Below are positions 46,946-56,352 of a stretch of 64,000 nt of DNA, one piece after another. The translations under genes and the position numbers were made by a program. The stretch's first letter is position 1, and each line of letters starts with the position of its first letter. Below the pieces are notes generated by a model. That model searched no databases. It saw only the letters and a list, made by a program, of their open reading frames with translations, and was not told where the DNA came from. Origin of the DNA: Thioclava marina (GTDB lineage: Bacteria > Pseudomonadota > Alphaproteobacteria > Rhodobacterales > Rhodobacteraceae); assembly GCF_002020135.1 (NCBI RefSeq), contig NZ_MPZS01000001.1:1364001-1428000 (forward strand). Reading direction: 5' to 3'.

Positions 46946-47196
46946 ATCGCTTCTCCTTGCCGGAGCACCTTCCCGAAGCGAGTGCGGAAGGGACACGGCT
47001 TTTCTTGGTTGATTCTGATGCGGCCTCGCGGCCACCGGGGGCGTATAGAGCGTTTGTCCGCGCCTTGCAACTCCTGCCTGCACAGGCCCCGCGGGCCGTT
47101 GCGCGCCGTTGCGCACGCAGCCCCAACCCTTTCCTAAGCGCCGCTTTGCACGATTGCCGCAACGCCGAAATCCTTATCCAGAAGCGGAGCCAGACG

Positions 47197-47463
47197 ATGA
47201 CCAATCCTTTCCACAACCGCGCGCCTTCTCTCTCGGGCCCCGCCCTCGACATCGTGCCTGTGACGCCCGATGACGCGACCGATCTGCCGACGGTGGCGGT
47301 GGCGCTTTATGTCGAGACCGGGGGCGTGGTGAGCTTCGTCACCGCGAAGGGCAATGCGCGCTCGGTCGCGGTCGCCGATTTCACCATCCTGCCCGTCGGC
47401 GCCGAGCGCGTGCTGGCAACCGGCACCACGGCCACGGGCATCCACGCGCTGACGGTGGTGTGA
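47197..47463 (+). CDS. Spike base protein, RCAP_Rcc01079 (GhsA) family
   Basis: An 88-residue protein that I recognise as the family named after R. capsulatus Rcc01079 (GhsA), the base of the gene-transfer-agent head spike. Typical features are the N-terminal NPFHNRAPSLSGPA, VTPDDATDLP near residue 24, a beta-rich middle, and the C-terminal VLATGTTATGIHAL. ATG 47197 is chosen from family length; the open frame further upstream is not coding. CGGAG lies nine bases before the ATG. Its stop overlaps the next start (TGATG). The main GTA structural cluster is not in this window, and in R. capsulatus the spike genes also lie apart from it. Confidence 0.75.
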   Translation: MTNPFHNRAPSLSGPALDIVPVTPDDATDLPTVAVALYVETGGVVSFVTAKGNARSVAVADFTILPVGAERVLATGTTATGIHALTVV

Positions 47464-48218
47464 TGCTGGGCTTCGGTATCAACACGTTGACGCAGGCCGG
47501 GCGTCGGCGGGCGGCTGGCTGGTCGCCCGCCGCACTCGCGCCGATTGCCTGGTACGAGCCCGCGGACCGAGCGACGCTGTTCCAGGACGCGGCGATGACG
47601 GTGCCGGTGCTCGTCGATGGCGATCCGGTCGGGGCGATGCGCGACAAGTCGGGCCAGGGGCGCGACCTGATCCAGAGCATCGATGCACGCCGCCCGCTCT
47701 ATCGCACCGATGGCGCGTCGCATTGGCTCGAATATGACGGGATCGACGACGCGCTGAGCGTCGTGCAACTGCCCTTCACCACCGAGGCCACGGTGGGCCT
47801 GGCCTTCTCGGTCCAGTCCAATGCCAGCGGCTACCCGCCGGTTCTGCGCAACGGCACGGCGGCGACGGATGGCTCGGGGCGCCAGCCGATGATCTATCTC
47901 GACGCCAACGCCCCGCAGGTGGTCAAGACCTGGTGGGGCAATCGCGGGCTTGCGGTGACCCTGCCCGCGCAGGTGACGCAAATGGGGCCGCTCTCGCTGG
48001 TCAGCTCGATCTCGGGCGGCGCGGCGCAGATGCGCATCGGCACACTGAGCGCAAGCACAACAGGCGTCAGCATGGCCCCGGACATGAGCGGAAATTTCGC
48101 CCTCGGCATGGCAGGTTTCGTCGGTCGGATCTATGGCGTGGTGATCTGCGCCACCGAGCAGCCGCCCGAAGCGCGCGATGCGCTGGCCGCGCATCTGGAT
48201 GCGCTGTCGCGGGGATAA
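47463..48218 (+). CDS. Putative GTA/phage-type spike fibre protein (GhsB-like)
   Basis: A 251-residue protein coupled to the spike-base gene by a TGATG overlap; a GTG three bases earlier is an alternative start. A short conserved-looking N-terminus (LGFGINTLTQAGRRRA) could be the attachment peptide. It is followed by WYEPADRATLFQDAAMTVP, DKSGQGRDL and LEYDGIDD segments, typical of phage- or GTA-associated proteins with a concanavalin/LamG-like jelly-roll. The C-terminus (FVGRIYGVVICATEQP) completes that fold. By position it fits GhsB, the spike fibre that contacts capsule in R. capsulatus. The assignment is by context and fold pattern, not a sequence search. Confidence 0.6.
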   Translation: MLGFGINTLTQAGRRRAAGWSPAALAPIAWYEPADRATLFQDAAMTVPVLVDGDPVGAMRDKSGQGRDLIQSIDARRPLYRTDGASHWLEYDGIDDALSVVQLPFTTEATVGLAFSVQSNASGYPPVLRNGTAATDGSGRQPMIYLDANAPQVVKTWWGNRGLAVTLPAQVTQMGPLSLVSSISGGAAQMRIGTLSASTTGVSMAPDMSGNFALGMAGFVGRIYGVVICATEQPPEARDALAAHLDALSRG

Positions 48219-48242
48219 GACTCAATCGCCGAAGAACCAGAC

Positions 48243-48274
48243 GCCCCCGCAGCAAGCCGTTGCGGGGGCTTTTT
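48243..48274 (+). terminator. Intrinsic terminator of the spike-like cassette
   Basis: The 9-bp arms GCCCCCGCA (48243-48251) and TGCGGGGGC (48261-48269) are followed by TTTTT, 24 bases past the stop. It isolates the two spike-like genes from the polymerase gene downstream. Confidence 0.85.
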
Positions 48275-48360
48275 CGTGCCGTACACACGCGAAGGTTGCA
48301 TTTTGTCACACCTCGCCGCAGGATCGACGGCAGAGCCCCGGGCCAAGAGGAGGGCGCACC

Positions 48361-49689
48361 ATGCCGATCGCTCTGACGGCCTACGCTCTGACCCTGATCG
48401 TCGCCCTGACGAGCCTGGTCTTGCTTTATCGCGCAGGAATGCTGAGCGCGGTGGCGATGCTCCTTTATCTCTGCGTCCTGCTGCTGATCCGGCCGTTGAC
48501 GCTCTTTTCCGGTCTGGATATGCCACAACCGGCGAATGCCTTTGACGATGTGGCGCTCGACGCGGCGTTAGCACTGCTTGCGGCGCTACTCTGGATCGGG
48601 CTCTTCACACTTTGCGCACTGGCGATGCGCGCCTATCTGCCCCGGCTGGGCGCAGCATTTCTTCCCCGCCCGGTCAGCACCCCCGACCCCGCGCGTTTGC
48701 GCCTGTTCGCGGCGGGGCTGGCACTGCTCGCAGGCGCGATCACGGCGGGGTTCGTCCTTCAGTCGGGGTCGCCCGGCGCCTTTATCTACAGGGTGAAGGT
48801 CGCGCGCGAGATGTCGGGGCTTTTCCTCTTTCTCCATCTCGCGGTGCTCAGCCTGATGTTGAGCCTCTACGGACTGCTTGAGGAGATCCGCCGGGCCGAG
48901 ACCCCAGCCCGCCGCCGCTCTGCCTTCCTCTTTTACGCGCCGCTGTTGCTCATAGCGATGGGGGCGAGCTTTGCCTGGGGCAACCGAGGCAATATCGCCT
49001 ATATCCTGATCGCGGGCGCGCTGTCCTGGCATGTGCTGATCGCACCGCTGCGGCCAATACGCGTGCTGATCGGTGCCGCGATCCTGTTTGTCGCGCTTTT
49101 CGCGATGGGCAACCTGCGCGAGGCGCGGCTCGAAGCTCTCACCGGCACGCCCTATTCCGAGCGCAGCCTGACACGCAGCCTCTCGAACTCGCTGCACCTC
49201 GCGGAATTCGACGCGCTCAGCCTCGCGATCAAGGATGCGGGCAACCGCTACGAATTGCGCGAGGGCGCCGATTTCCGCAACGGGATCCTCGCCATGGTGC
49301 CGCGCCAGATCCTGCCCGAACGCCAGATCTTCAATGTCGGCGGTTGGTTCCGGCAGGTCTACGAACCCGGCAAGGTCAATGGCTGGCCCGTCACGGTGAT
49401 CGGCGACTGGTTCGTCAATTTCGGCTGGATCGGGGTGGTATTGGGCGCAGCGCTCTCGGGCGCGGTCGCGGGGCTATTCGACAGCGCCTACAGCCGGGTA
49501 AGCAGCCGGACATGGGACGCGGTGCTAGCCCCCGTGCTCGGCATCCTGATCCTCAAGGGTGGGGTCGGAACGGGAGCGCCCCAGCAGATCGTGCTGACGT
49601 TGATCCCGCTTGCCATCCTGTCGCTGGCGCTTCGCCTGCGCGGGGAAACTGGCCGAGCCAGCGCGCGATGGCGGTCCGGGGAAGCGTGA
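48361..49689 (+). CDS. Wzy-like polysaccharide polymerase, multi-pass membrane protein
   Basis: A 442-residue protein with about ten to eleven membrane helices and a large loop near residues 255-345 containing LTRSLSNSLHLAEFDAL and MVPRQILPERQ. The pattern fits O-antigen/oligosaccharide repeat-unit polymerases, which lack strong motifs. AAGAGGAGGG precedes ATG 48361. Its last 137 bases overlap, on the opposite strand, the end of the pyruvyltransferase gene. The neighbouring Wzx-, Wza- and Wzc-like genes support a polymerase role. Confidence 0.65.
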   Translation: MPIALTAYALTLIVALTSLVLLYRAGMLSAVAMLLYLCVLLLIRPLTLFSGLDMPQPANAFDDVALDAALALLAALLWIGLFTLCALAMRAYLPRLGAAFLPRPVSTPDPARLRLFAAGLALLAGAITAGFVLQSGSPGAFIYRVKVAREMSGLFLFLHLAVLSLMLSLYGLLEEIRRAETPARRRSAFLFYAPLLLIAMGASFAWGNRGNIAYILIAGALSWHVLIAPLRPIRVLIGAAILFVALFAMGNLREARLEALTGTPYSERSLTRSLSNSLHLAEFDALSLAIKDAGNRYELREGADFRNGILAMVPRQILPERQIFNVGGWFRQVYEPGKVNGWPVTVIGDWFVNFGWIGVVLGAALSGAVAGLFDSAYSRVSSRTWDAVLAPVLGILILKGGVGTGAPQQIVLTLIPLAILSLALRLRGETGRASARWRSGEA

Positions 49690-50611
49690 CGCTCAGGGGC
49701 GCGCCCTGTGCGATCCGCGCCGCGATCTCGACCTCGGGCGCATCGCGCGCGATCACCGGCAGGCCGGTATCGCGGGCGATCTCGGCCGCACGGTTGTCGA
49801 TCGACAGGATAAGCGCGCGCCGTCCCTTTTGCAGTGCGCGGATGCCGCCATGCAGCCGGTTGCCGACATAATCGAGCCCCCGGCCGCTTGCGAGAAGCGC
49901 ATCATAGGCCTCGAGTGTGGGCGCGAGGATCTCGGCTCGGCCTTGCGTGACCTGTGTGACATAATCGAGATCGTCGATCCCTTGCGGCCAGACATGGACC
50001 TTGCGATAGCTCCGCGCGAGCAGATCGAAGATGCGTGCGTCGGCCGGGGACGGTTTTCGCATCGTGAAGGTGGTGACGACCTCCTCTGCCCTGGTTTGCG
50101 GGATGTGGGAGAGGGGCTCGGGCTCCAGCCCCCACATCGTGACACAAGCAGTCACCTCGACATTCTCGATCCCTGCCTTCGCGAGCATCTCCTTGGTGTG
50201 ACTGTCGCGCACCGAATGGACCGCATCGCGTGACAGCAGCCGCCGCAGCATCGCCGCCGTCATCGCGCTGGGCGGGCGCTCGTAATCGCGCCAGCCGGCA
50301 GCGAGCAGCACCAGTTTATTTACCAGCGCCAAGTCGCGTAGCCCGACCCGCCACCCCCGATCAGAAAGCAGCCGCGAGGTCAGCAGGTTGCTCCCCCCGA
50401 CGATCGCATGATCGGCCTGCCGGATCAGCCGGTGCGAGCGAATGCCCATGCGCTCATGCGTCGGCAGATGCGTCAGGAAGTGATCCGGCAGCGCCTGACG
50501 GATCCAGTGGCGCGCGGCCTGCGAGATGATCTCGTCGCCCGCGTTGCGCGTGGCGATGGCCGGGTCGAGGATCGCCACGGCGCGGCGCGGGGCAAAGAAT
50601 GCGTCAGACAC
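49553..50611 (-). CDS. Polysaccharide pyruvyltransferase family protein
   Basis: A 352-residue protein of the CsaB/WcaK-like family that adds ketal pyruvate to sugars. It shows the N-terminal NAGDEIISQAARHWI, VGGSNLLTSRLLSD near residue 73, a central SVRDSHTKEML, and RLHGGIRALQKGRRALIL near 264, where His and Arg are conserved. The start is GTG 50611 with AAAGGAG seven bases upstream, overlapping the flippase stop by eight bases. The C-terminal 45 residues are encoded in DNA that also encodes the end of the convergent polymerase. Transfer of another group is possible, since the family is loosely defined. Confidence 0.78.
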   Translation of the reverse strand: MSDAFFAPRRAVAILDPAIATRNAGDEIISQAARHWIRQALPDHFLTHLPTHERMGIRSHRLIRQADHAIVGGSNLLTSRLLSDRGWRVGLRDLALVNKLVLLAAGWRDYERPPSAMTAAMLRRLLSRDAVHSVRDSHTKEMLAKAGIENVEVTACVTMWGLEPEPLSHIPQTRAEEVVTTFTMRKPSPADARIFDLLARSYRKVHVWPQGIDDLDYVTQVTQGRAEILAPTLEAYDALLASGRGLDYVGNRLHGGIRALQKGRRALILSIDNRAAEIARDTGLPVIARDAPEVEIAARIAQGAPLSVTLPRTAIARWLGQFPRAGEAPATGWQAGSTSARSAGALPFRPHP

Positions 50612-51875
50612 GGGCGGGCTCCTTTGAGAGGCAGGACGTGGTCGGGCGCGACAGCGCAATGAGCAGCGCCAGCTGCGCGCTCGAGACGATCAGCAGAGCA
50701 AGGGCCACTCCTTCGAGCCCGGCAAATTGCGCCCCCGCCACCGCACCACTGAGGATCGCGAGCATGACCCCGAACCGCAAACCCGCGAGGCAGGCAAAGC
50801 GACGCTGCGCGACGAGCCCGGTCTGCAGCGCCGCAATCGGCAGGCGCAGTGCCAGAACGCCCGCCATCAGAGTGAGAAGCCGGGTTTCAGCCGCCAAACC
50901 GGGACCGAAGACGAGGTTGAGAAGCGGGCCGCCGAAGAGCGCGGCAATCACCAGAGCCGCGCAGCCGAGCGCCGCGAGCCCCCCGGCAAAACGCGCCAGC
51001 ATCCGGCCGAACGCGCCCTGCCCTTCGCGGTTCGCGCGGGCAAGCCGCATCGCCATCGCCTGGCTCAGCGCGGCGGCGAAGGCGGTGCCGAGCACCAGCA
51101 CGTAGCCGACCGCAGTATAGATCCCGGCCAGCGTCAGAGGCAGCAGCGCCCCCACGATCAGCCTTGGCGCAGCGGTTCCGATTTCGCCCAGCAGCATCGC
51201 GAGGCCGAGCGCCCGGGTCTCGCGCAGCAACGCCACGAGCCGCGTGCGCGTGAGATCGGGACGCAAGCGAACGAAGCGCGCGGCCTGTGGCAGATCATGT
51301 CCCAGCGCCACCGCAGCCCACGCGACCGCCTGCCCCGCGACAGCCAGTGCCACCGATCCGCTCGCAAGAAGGACTGCGACAAAGGCCGACAATCCCGCCA
51401 GCCCGCGCAGCGCAAGCGAGCGCGCAACCGGGTCCATCCGCCCCGCCGACTGAAAGGCGCCATAGCTCAGATCGCTGAGCGCATCGGCACCGCGCGCCAG
51501 CGCCACCATCACGAGGATCGCACCCAGCGCCGGGTCGCGCAGCCCCAAAGCCAGTGCCGCCACCGCCATCACCGCGAGCGCGGCCACCGTCGTCAGCCCG
51601 CGCAGCCCGAAATACACCCCGAAGCGCGCGCGGCCCTTGGCATCGGTCGCGAGCCCCATACGCAGACCCAACCCCGCAGCGAGGAAGGTGATCGAGGCCA
51701 GCGACACCGCGATGCCATAGCGCCCGACATCCTCGAGCGGCGCCAGCCGCGCCAGCGCCACGACCAGCCCGGCCTGCGCCAGAAGAAATGTCCCCTGCCC
51801 CAACAGCGACCAGCCCAGATCCGAGCGGATCGAGTTCATCGCCGCCGGGACGGAGAGGGACGACCGCGCCGCCAC
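50604..51875 (-). CDS. Wzx-like polysaccharide flippase
   Basis: A 423-residue membrane protein with about twelve helices, of the MATE/polysaccharide-transporter (Wzx) type, predicted to flip lipid-linked repeat units to the periplasm. The start is GTG 51875, with GGAG five bases upstream overlapping the stop of the Wza-like gene; ATG 51839 is an alternative without a ribosome site. Sequence between helices is unusually Ala/Leu/Arg-rich, as in other high-GC flippases. It is translationally coupled on both sides. Confidence 0.78.
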   Translation of the reverse strand: MAARSSLSVPAAMNSIRSDLGWSLLGQGTFLLAQAGLVVALARLAPLEDVGRYGIAVSLASITFLAAGLGLRMGLATDAKGRARFGVYFGLRGLTTVAALAVMAVAALALGLRDPALGAILVMVALARGADALSDLSYGAFQSAGRMDPVARSLALRGLAGLSAFVAVLLASGSVALAVAGQAVAWAAVALGHDLPQAARFVRLRPDLTRTRLVALLRETRALGLAMLLGEIGTAAPRLIVGALLPLTLAGIYTAVGYVLVLGTAFAAALSQAMAMRLARANREGQGAFGRMLARFAGGLAALGCAALVIAALFGGPLLNLVFGPGLAAETRLLTLMAGVLALRLPIAALQTGLVAQRRFACLAGLRFGVMLAILSGAVAGAQFAGLEGVALALLIVSSAQLALLIALSRPTTSCLSKEPARV

Positions 51876-51877
51876 CT

Positions 51878-53245
51878 TTACTCCGCCGTCTTGCTGATCG
51901 AGGCGCTCAGCATCCTCGGCATGATCGCGTTGACCACGTTGCTCCAATGCGTGACCTTCTGCGCCGCGACGAAAACCACGTCATTGGGGCGCAGCTCGAA
52001 CCGGGTCGCAAGCAAGAGCCCCGCCGCATTGCCCGCATCGAGATGCCAGGCGGTGACCTGCCCCTGAGATCCGGGCACCTCCGCCGCCCGCAGCACGTAG
52101 ATCTGACGCGGGTCGGCGGTCTGGGTGAAGATCCCGCCCGCCTCGTCGAACAGCGCATCGGCAAGCGAGGCGGTCTGACCGAAGGGGAGCGCATAGCGGC
52201 TCTGTTTGGGCAACTCGCCCGCGATATAGACATAGTCGCGCTTCTCCGCGCCCAACTCCAGCCGCGCGGCGAAGCTCTCGCGTTTCTCTTTCAGCGCGGC
52301 GCGGCGCAGCTCGACCTGCGTCGCTAGCATTTTCATCTCACTCTCCCGGTAGGCGCCGAGCTTGAGCTGCTGTTCGAAATAGGCCGCCGCCTTGTCGAGA
52401 TCATATTCCGAGCCGACAAAGACGCTATCGCCCGAGGCAAGCCGGACCCTCTGCGCACCGGAGCGCTTGTAGAGATCAACGAGCGGGATCTGGTAGAGTT
52501 TTCCCGCGCGGAAAATCCGCACCAGCGCATACTCGGGATCGGAGCCGCGCACCCCGCCGCGCTCGGCCAGCGCCTCGTCGAGATAAAGCGGGCTCAGCCC
52601 GATCGCGATCACGCCGGGATCGGCGACCGCCCCCCCAATAGTGACCTTCTGCGAATGGAACTCGGCCAGTTCGACCGAGAAATTCGGGTTCGCGTTCTTG
52701 TCGAGGAACTGCCGAAAGAGCGCGGCTTCGGCCTCTTCGATCGTCATGCCCGCGATCTCGACGCGCCCGATACCCGGAATCGAGATCGTCCCGTCATCCT
52801 GCACCGTGTAGCCCTGCCGCGCGTTCTGCGCCGCGAGCAGGCCCGAAAGTTCCTCCACGCTCGAGCCGGTCTTCGGCGTGGCAAGCAGCACTACGTCACC
52901 GACCCCGATCCGGTAGCTGCCCGGGCTGGCGGGCGGCGGCAGGAGTGTCGCGAGTTGCGCCGGACGCGCGGGCCGGTCAATTGCCGGGGCTGGCGCGCCC
53001 CCCGTTCTGCGCAGCCCCTCGCCGCCCGCGCTCTGGACGAAATAGGCCGGCAGCGCACGCGGCGAATAGCCCGCGCCATTGGCCTCCAGCACGGCTTGCG
53101 GGGTGATTTCGCGCACCGTCACATCGCCTTGCGCGCTTTGCCCGGGCATCACCGCGCTCTTGTTATAGACCACGCCGCAGCCCGGCAACATCAAGACAAG
53201 GGCCAGTACCGGCCCGCGCCAAAGCTCTGCTTTCCAATCCCTCAT
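51878..53245 (-). CDS. Wza/KpsD-like polysaccharide export lipoprotein
   Basis: A 455-residue outer-membrane-directed lipoprotein. The signal peptide ends in the lipobox LPGC with the acylated Cys at residue 23. A Poly_export (PES) domain begins at SYRIGVGDVVLLATP near residue 109, followed by two to three SLBB-type repeats (KVTIGGAVADPGV, KRDYVYIAGELPKQ) and a C-terminal region with RPNDVVFVA. A helix-rich insert (about 265-315) is longer than in E. coli Wza. ATG 53245 is preferred over ATG 53260 because GGCAGGGG precedes it. Confidence 0.87.
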   Translation of the reverse strand: MRDWKAELWRGPVLALVLMLPGCGVVYNKSAVMPGQSAQGDVTVREITPQAVLEANGAGYSPRALPAYFVQSAGGEGLRRTGGAPAPAIDRPARPAQLATLLPPPASPGSYRIGVGDVVLLATPKTGSSVEELSGLLAAQNARQGYTVQDDGTISIPGIGRVEIAGMTIEEAEAALFRQFLDKNANPNFSVELAEFHSQKVTIGGAVADPGVIAIGLSPLYLDEALAERGGVRGSDPEYALVRIFRAGKLYQIPLVDLYKRSGAQRVRLASGDSVFVGSEYDLDKAAAYFEQQLKLGAYRESEMKMLATQVELRRAALKEKRESFAARLELGAEKRDYVYIAGELPKQSRYALPFGQTASLADALFDEAGGIFTQTADPRQIYVLRAAEVPGSQGQVTAWHLDAGNAAGLLLATRFELRPNDVVFVAAQKVTHWSNVVNAIMPRMLSASISKTAE

Positions 53246-53292
53246 TTGCCCCTGCCTCATTAAATTTTTTTATCTTTGACCGGCGCGGGCGC

Positions 53293-53988
53293 TCACTGCC
53301 CGGTCCGGGCCAGCACCACCGCGACGGTGCGTAGCAAGATCCCCAGATCGTGCAGCAGCGAGCAGCGCATGAAATACCAGACATCGAAGGCCACCCGCGC
53401 CTCGTATGAGACCGCGTTGCGCCCCGAGACCTGCCAGAGCCCGGTCATCCCCGGACGTTGCGCCTCGTAGATGGGACGGAACCGCCCGTAGAAGCTCAGT
53501 TCCTCGCGCATCACGGGGCGGGGACCGACGAGGCTCATCTCTCCGCGCCACACGTTCCAGAGTTGCGGCAGTTCGTCGAGGCTGGTGGCGCGCAGGAACC
53601 GCCCGAGCCGGGTCACCCGCGGATCGTTGTCGAGCTTGCGGGCGCTTTGCCATTGCGCAGCCGCCGCCGCGTCCTGCCCCAGATGATCCGCCAGTCTCAA
53701 CTCGGCATCGGGGACCATGGTGCGCAGCTTCCAGCAGCGGAAGCTGCGCCCGCCACGCCCGACCCGGCGATGCGCGTAAAACCCTGCCGCCCCGTCGCGG
53801 CGCACCGCGAGCCAGAGCAGCCCGATCACCGGGAGCACGATCGGTGCAAGCAGAAGAACGCCGACCAGATCGAACAGCCGTTTGCCAATACGGAAATAGA
53901 CAGGACGCCAGCCGCCCGGAGCGGCAAGCCCCGGCGGTACCGGGATGGCATCCTGAGTATAGAAGCCTTGCACATCGAAGGTGCTCAT
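53293..53988 (-). CDS. WbaP/ExoY-like initiating sugar transferase
   Basis: A 231-residue polyprenyl-phosphate sugar-1-phosphate transferase that starts repeat-unit assembly. One membrane segment ([21 protein letters not shown], about 38-58) is followed by the catalytic domain with RCWKLRTM near residue 83, [14 protein letters not shown] near 128 and SLVGPRPV near 148. The length matches the ExoY-type minimal enzyme. GAGGAG precedes ATG 53988; the upstream open frame is not coding. It heads the minus-strand half of the cluster, divergent from the tyrosine kinase. Confidence 0.88.
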   Translation of the reverse strand: MSTFDVQGFYTQDAIPVPPGLAAPGGWRPVYFRIGKRLFDLVGVLLLAPIVLPVIGLLWLAVRRDGAAGFYAHRRVGRGGRSFRCWKLRTMVPDAELRLADHLGQDAAAAAQWQSARKLDNDPRVTRLGRFLRATSLDELPQLWNVWRGEMSLVGPRPVMREELSFYGRFRPIYEAQRPGMTGLWQVSGRNAVSYEARVAFDVWYFMRCSLLHDLGILLRTVAVVLARTGQ

Positions 53989-54089
53989 CAGCCTCTCCTC
54001 GCCCAGAACACCCCTGCCCCACGGTAGCGAGTCCCGTTCACGAAGCGGCCTGTCCCCGGCCATTTCGTTCACAAGAAGTTTATCCATTG

Positions 54090-54099
54090 CGAAATTTCG
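54090..54099. promoter_or_regulatory. A/T-rich palindrome in the divergent polysaccharide promoter region
   Basis: CGAAATTTCG is a perfect 10-bp palindrome in the 197-base gap (53989-54185) between the divergent initiating transferase and Wzc-like genes. Nearby are TTGACC (minus) and TATAAG (plus), but neither pairs with a partner hexamer at good spacing. It is a candidate operator for coordinated control of both arms. Confidence 0.3.
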
Positions 54100-54185
54100 T
54101 GAGCCGGTCAACTATAAGTTGTCGCAAGGCCTATTTTTCCGTTTTGAGTTGCGCCCTCAGAGTCCATTTCCGCGCGGAGACCCCG

Positions 54186-56282
54186 TTGAAGAAGTTTCAG
54201 ATCCCTCGCGCCTCCGGCCATTCAAGCCGCCCCTCCCCTTCCGATACCGAGACCGTCGATCCGCTGGTAACGCTTGCGATGCTGGGGCGGGGCTGGCGGG
54301 TGATCCTCGCGGCACTCGCGCTCGCGCTGGTGGCGGCGGGGCTCTATCTCACGATGCTCGCCACGCCGCGCTACGTGGCGCGCGCAACGGTGATCCTCGA
54401 CACCCATCGCACCGAGGTCGTCGACTTCAACGGGGTGGTCGACGGAATTCGCGGCGATGCGGATGAACTCAACAGCGAGGTCGAGGTGCTTCGCTCGCGA
54501 GGCTTGCTCAATCGGGTCGTCGAAGCGCTTGATTTGGTGCAGGACCCGGAGTTCAACCCCCGCCTTGCATCGCCCTCGTGGCTCGATCGCGGGCTTTCGC
54601 TCCTGCGCCCCGCGCGGCCCGATGCCTCGCCACAGCAGATCCGCGATGCGACCACGACCGCGCTGATCGACGCGCTCAAGGTCCGCAACCTGCCCTCGAG
54701 CTACGTCTTCGAAATCGCCGTCACCTCCGAAGATCCCGCGAAGGCCGCCCGGATCGCGGATACGATCGCGCAGCTCTACATCCGCAACCAGATCGAGGTG
54801 AAGTTCGAGGCGACCGAGACCGCGACGAGCTGGCTGACCGAACGGGTCGGCATGCTCAAGCAGGAGCTGGAGACCGCCGAGGGGCGGGTGAAGACCTTCA
54901 ACACGCAAAGCCCGCTGATCTCGGCCACAGCCCTTGGCGCGCTGGAGGTTCAGCTCAAGGACATCCGCGACAGGCTGAGCCGGATCCGACATGAACGCGA
55001 CGCCCGCGAGACCTATCTCGGGGCGCTGAGCGAGGCGCAGGGCGCAGGTGACAAGCGCGCCGCCGCCGCCGATCCCGCACTCGACCGGATCGCGCCCGAC
55101 GATCAAGCCGGTTTCGATGCCCGCTTCGCCGCGCTCGTTGCGCAGGCCGAGGCCGACCTGCTGCGCGCCGAGGATCAGATCGCGGCGCTCGAAACCTCGG
55201 AAGTGGCGCTTCAGGGGCAGATTTCCCGGCAGGGCGAGGACATGATCGAACTGCAACAGCTCTCTCGCGAGGCCGAGGCAAGCCGGATGCTCTATGAGTT
55301 CTTCCTCAACCGCCTCAAGGAAACCTCTGCGCAAAACGGCATCCAGCAGGCGGATGCACGCATCCTCTCGCAAGCGGTAATCCCCGATCACCCCGCGAGC
55401 CCGCGCAGGGGGCTGGTGCTGGGACTTGCCGCCGCGATCGGGATCGTGGCGGGGATCGCTCTGGTCGCCGCCCGCGAGTTGCGCAACACCGCCTTCCGCA
55501 CCGCGCGCGAACTCGAGGCTGCGAGCCACACGCTGGTGATGGGGCAGATCCCGCTTCTGCGCGCCCATGCGCGCCCCGAGATGCTGCGCTTCCTGCTCAA
55601 CTCGCCCGGCTCGCCGGCGATGGAGGCGGTGCGCAACCTGCGCACTTCGCTGATGCTCGCCAATGTCGATGCGCCGCCGCGCGTCATCCTGACAACCTCG
55701 GCTCTGCCCGGCGAGGGCAAGACCACCACCGCGATCGCGTTGGCGGTGAACCTCGCGGCCTCGGGCAAGGCGGTCCTGCTGGTCGAGGGCGATCTGCGCC
55801 GCCACACTCTCGGCGAGTACTTCCCCGGTCTGGCGCGCGGAGCGGGGCTCGCCTCCGTTCTCTCGGGGCAGGTGGAGCTGGAAGAGGCCGTGCAACACGA
55901 CGCGGAAAGCGGCCTGTCGCTGCTGATCGGTGACGAAAGCACGGCGAATGGCGCCGATCTCTTCGCCTCGGCCACCTATCGCCATTTTCTCGAGGAGGCG
56001 CGCGGCCATTACGACCATGTCATCATCGACACCCCCCCGGTGCTGATCGTCCCCGACGCCCGCATTCAGGCGCAGGCTGCCGATGCGGTTCTCTTCGCCG
56101 TGCGCTGGAACGCGACCACGCAGGGACAGCTCGACGAGGCGCTGCGCATGTTCGAGACGGTGAACCGGCCCGTGACGGGATTGGTGCTGACGCAAGTCGA
56201 CATGGCAAAGATGCGCCGCTATGCGCAGGACCGTTCCGACCTGCGCTATGGCAGCTATGCAGCTTACGGGGCAGCCGAATAG
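54186..56282 (+). CDS. Wzc-like polysaccharide co-polymerase / BY-kinase
   Basis: A 698-residue bacterial tyrosine autokinase controlling polysaccharide chain length. The start is TTG 54186 with GGAG seven bases upstream; no earlier start makes sense. Membrane helix 1 is at about 36-58, a periplasmic Wzz domain with long coiled coils (about 170-390) follows, and helix 2 is at about 409-430. The kinase has Walker [11 protein letters not shown] near 507, Walker A' [10 protein letters not shown], and Walker B HVIIDTPP near 611. A C-terminal tyrosine cluster (four Tyr in the last 20 residues) is the likely autophosphorylation site. Confidence 0.88.
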   Translation: MKKFQIPRASGHSSRPSPSDTETVDPLVTLAMLGRGWRVILAALALALVAAGLYLTMLATPRYVARATVILDTHRTEVVDFNGVVDGIRGDADELNSEVEVLRSRGLLNRVVEALDLVQDPEFNPRLASPSWLDRGLSLLRPARPDASPQQIRDATTTALIDALKVRNLPSSYVFEIAVTSEDPAKAARIADTIAQLYIRNQIEVKFEATETATSWLTERVGMLKQELETAEGRVKTFNTQSPLISATALGALEVQLKDIRDRLSRIRHERDARETYLGALSEAQGAGDKRAAAADPALDRIAPDDQAGFDARFAALVAQAEADLLRAEDQIAALETSEVALQGQISRQGEDMIELQQLSREAEASRMLYEFFLNRLKETSAQNGIQQADARILSQAVIPDHPASPRRGLVLGLAAAIGIVAGIALVAARELRNTAFRTARELEAASHTLVMGQIPLLRAHARPEMLRFLLNSPGSPAMEAVRNLRTSLMLANVDAPPRVILTTSALPGEGKTTTAIALAVNLAASGKAVLLVEGDLRRHTLGEYFPGLARGAGLASVLSGQVELEEAVQHDAESGLSLLIGDESTANGADLFASATYRHFLEEARGHYDHVIIDTPPVLIVPDARIQAQAADAVLFAVRWNATTQGQLDEALRMFETVNRPVTGLVLTQVDMAKMRRYAQDRSDLRYGSYAAYGAAE

Positions 56283-56352
56283 GGATGGGCGCTTGACCTT
56301 CCTCCCCGGCCCTCGCTACTGCGGAGGCAGGCGAAAGCGAAGGGCAGCAGAC

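Noticed and set aside
47307-48194. A minus-strand frame opposite the spike-like cassette
   Set aside because: The plus-strand genes have a coupled TGATG junction and a terminator; the minus frame looks like a compositional shadow.
47197-48218. A prophage remnant
   Set aside because: No integrase, lysis, capsid or tail genes are near, and the pair matches the separately located GTA spike arrangement better.
53406-54185. A 260-residue N-terminal extension of the Wzc-like gene
   Set aside because: It runs antisense through the initiating transferase gene and has no ribosome site; TTG 54186 gives the expected N-terminus.
54222-56195. A 657-residue minus-strand frame opposite the Wzc-like gene
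   Set aside because: The plus strand has Walker motifs, membrane helices and the C-terminal Tyr cluster; the opposite frame has no domain.
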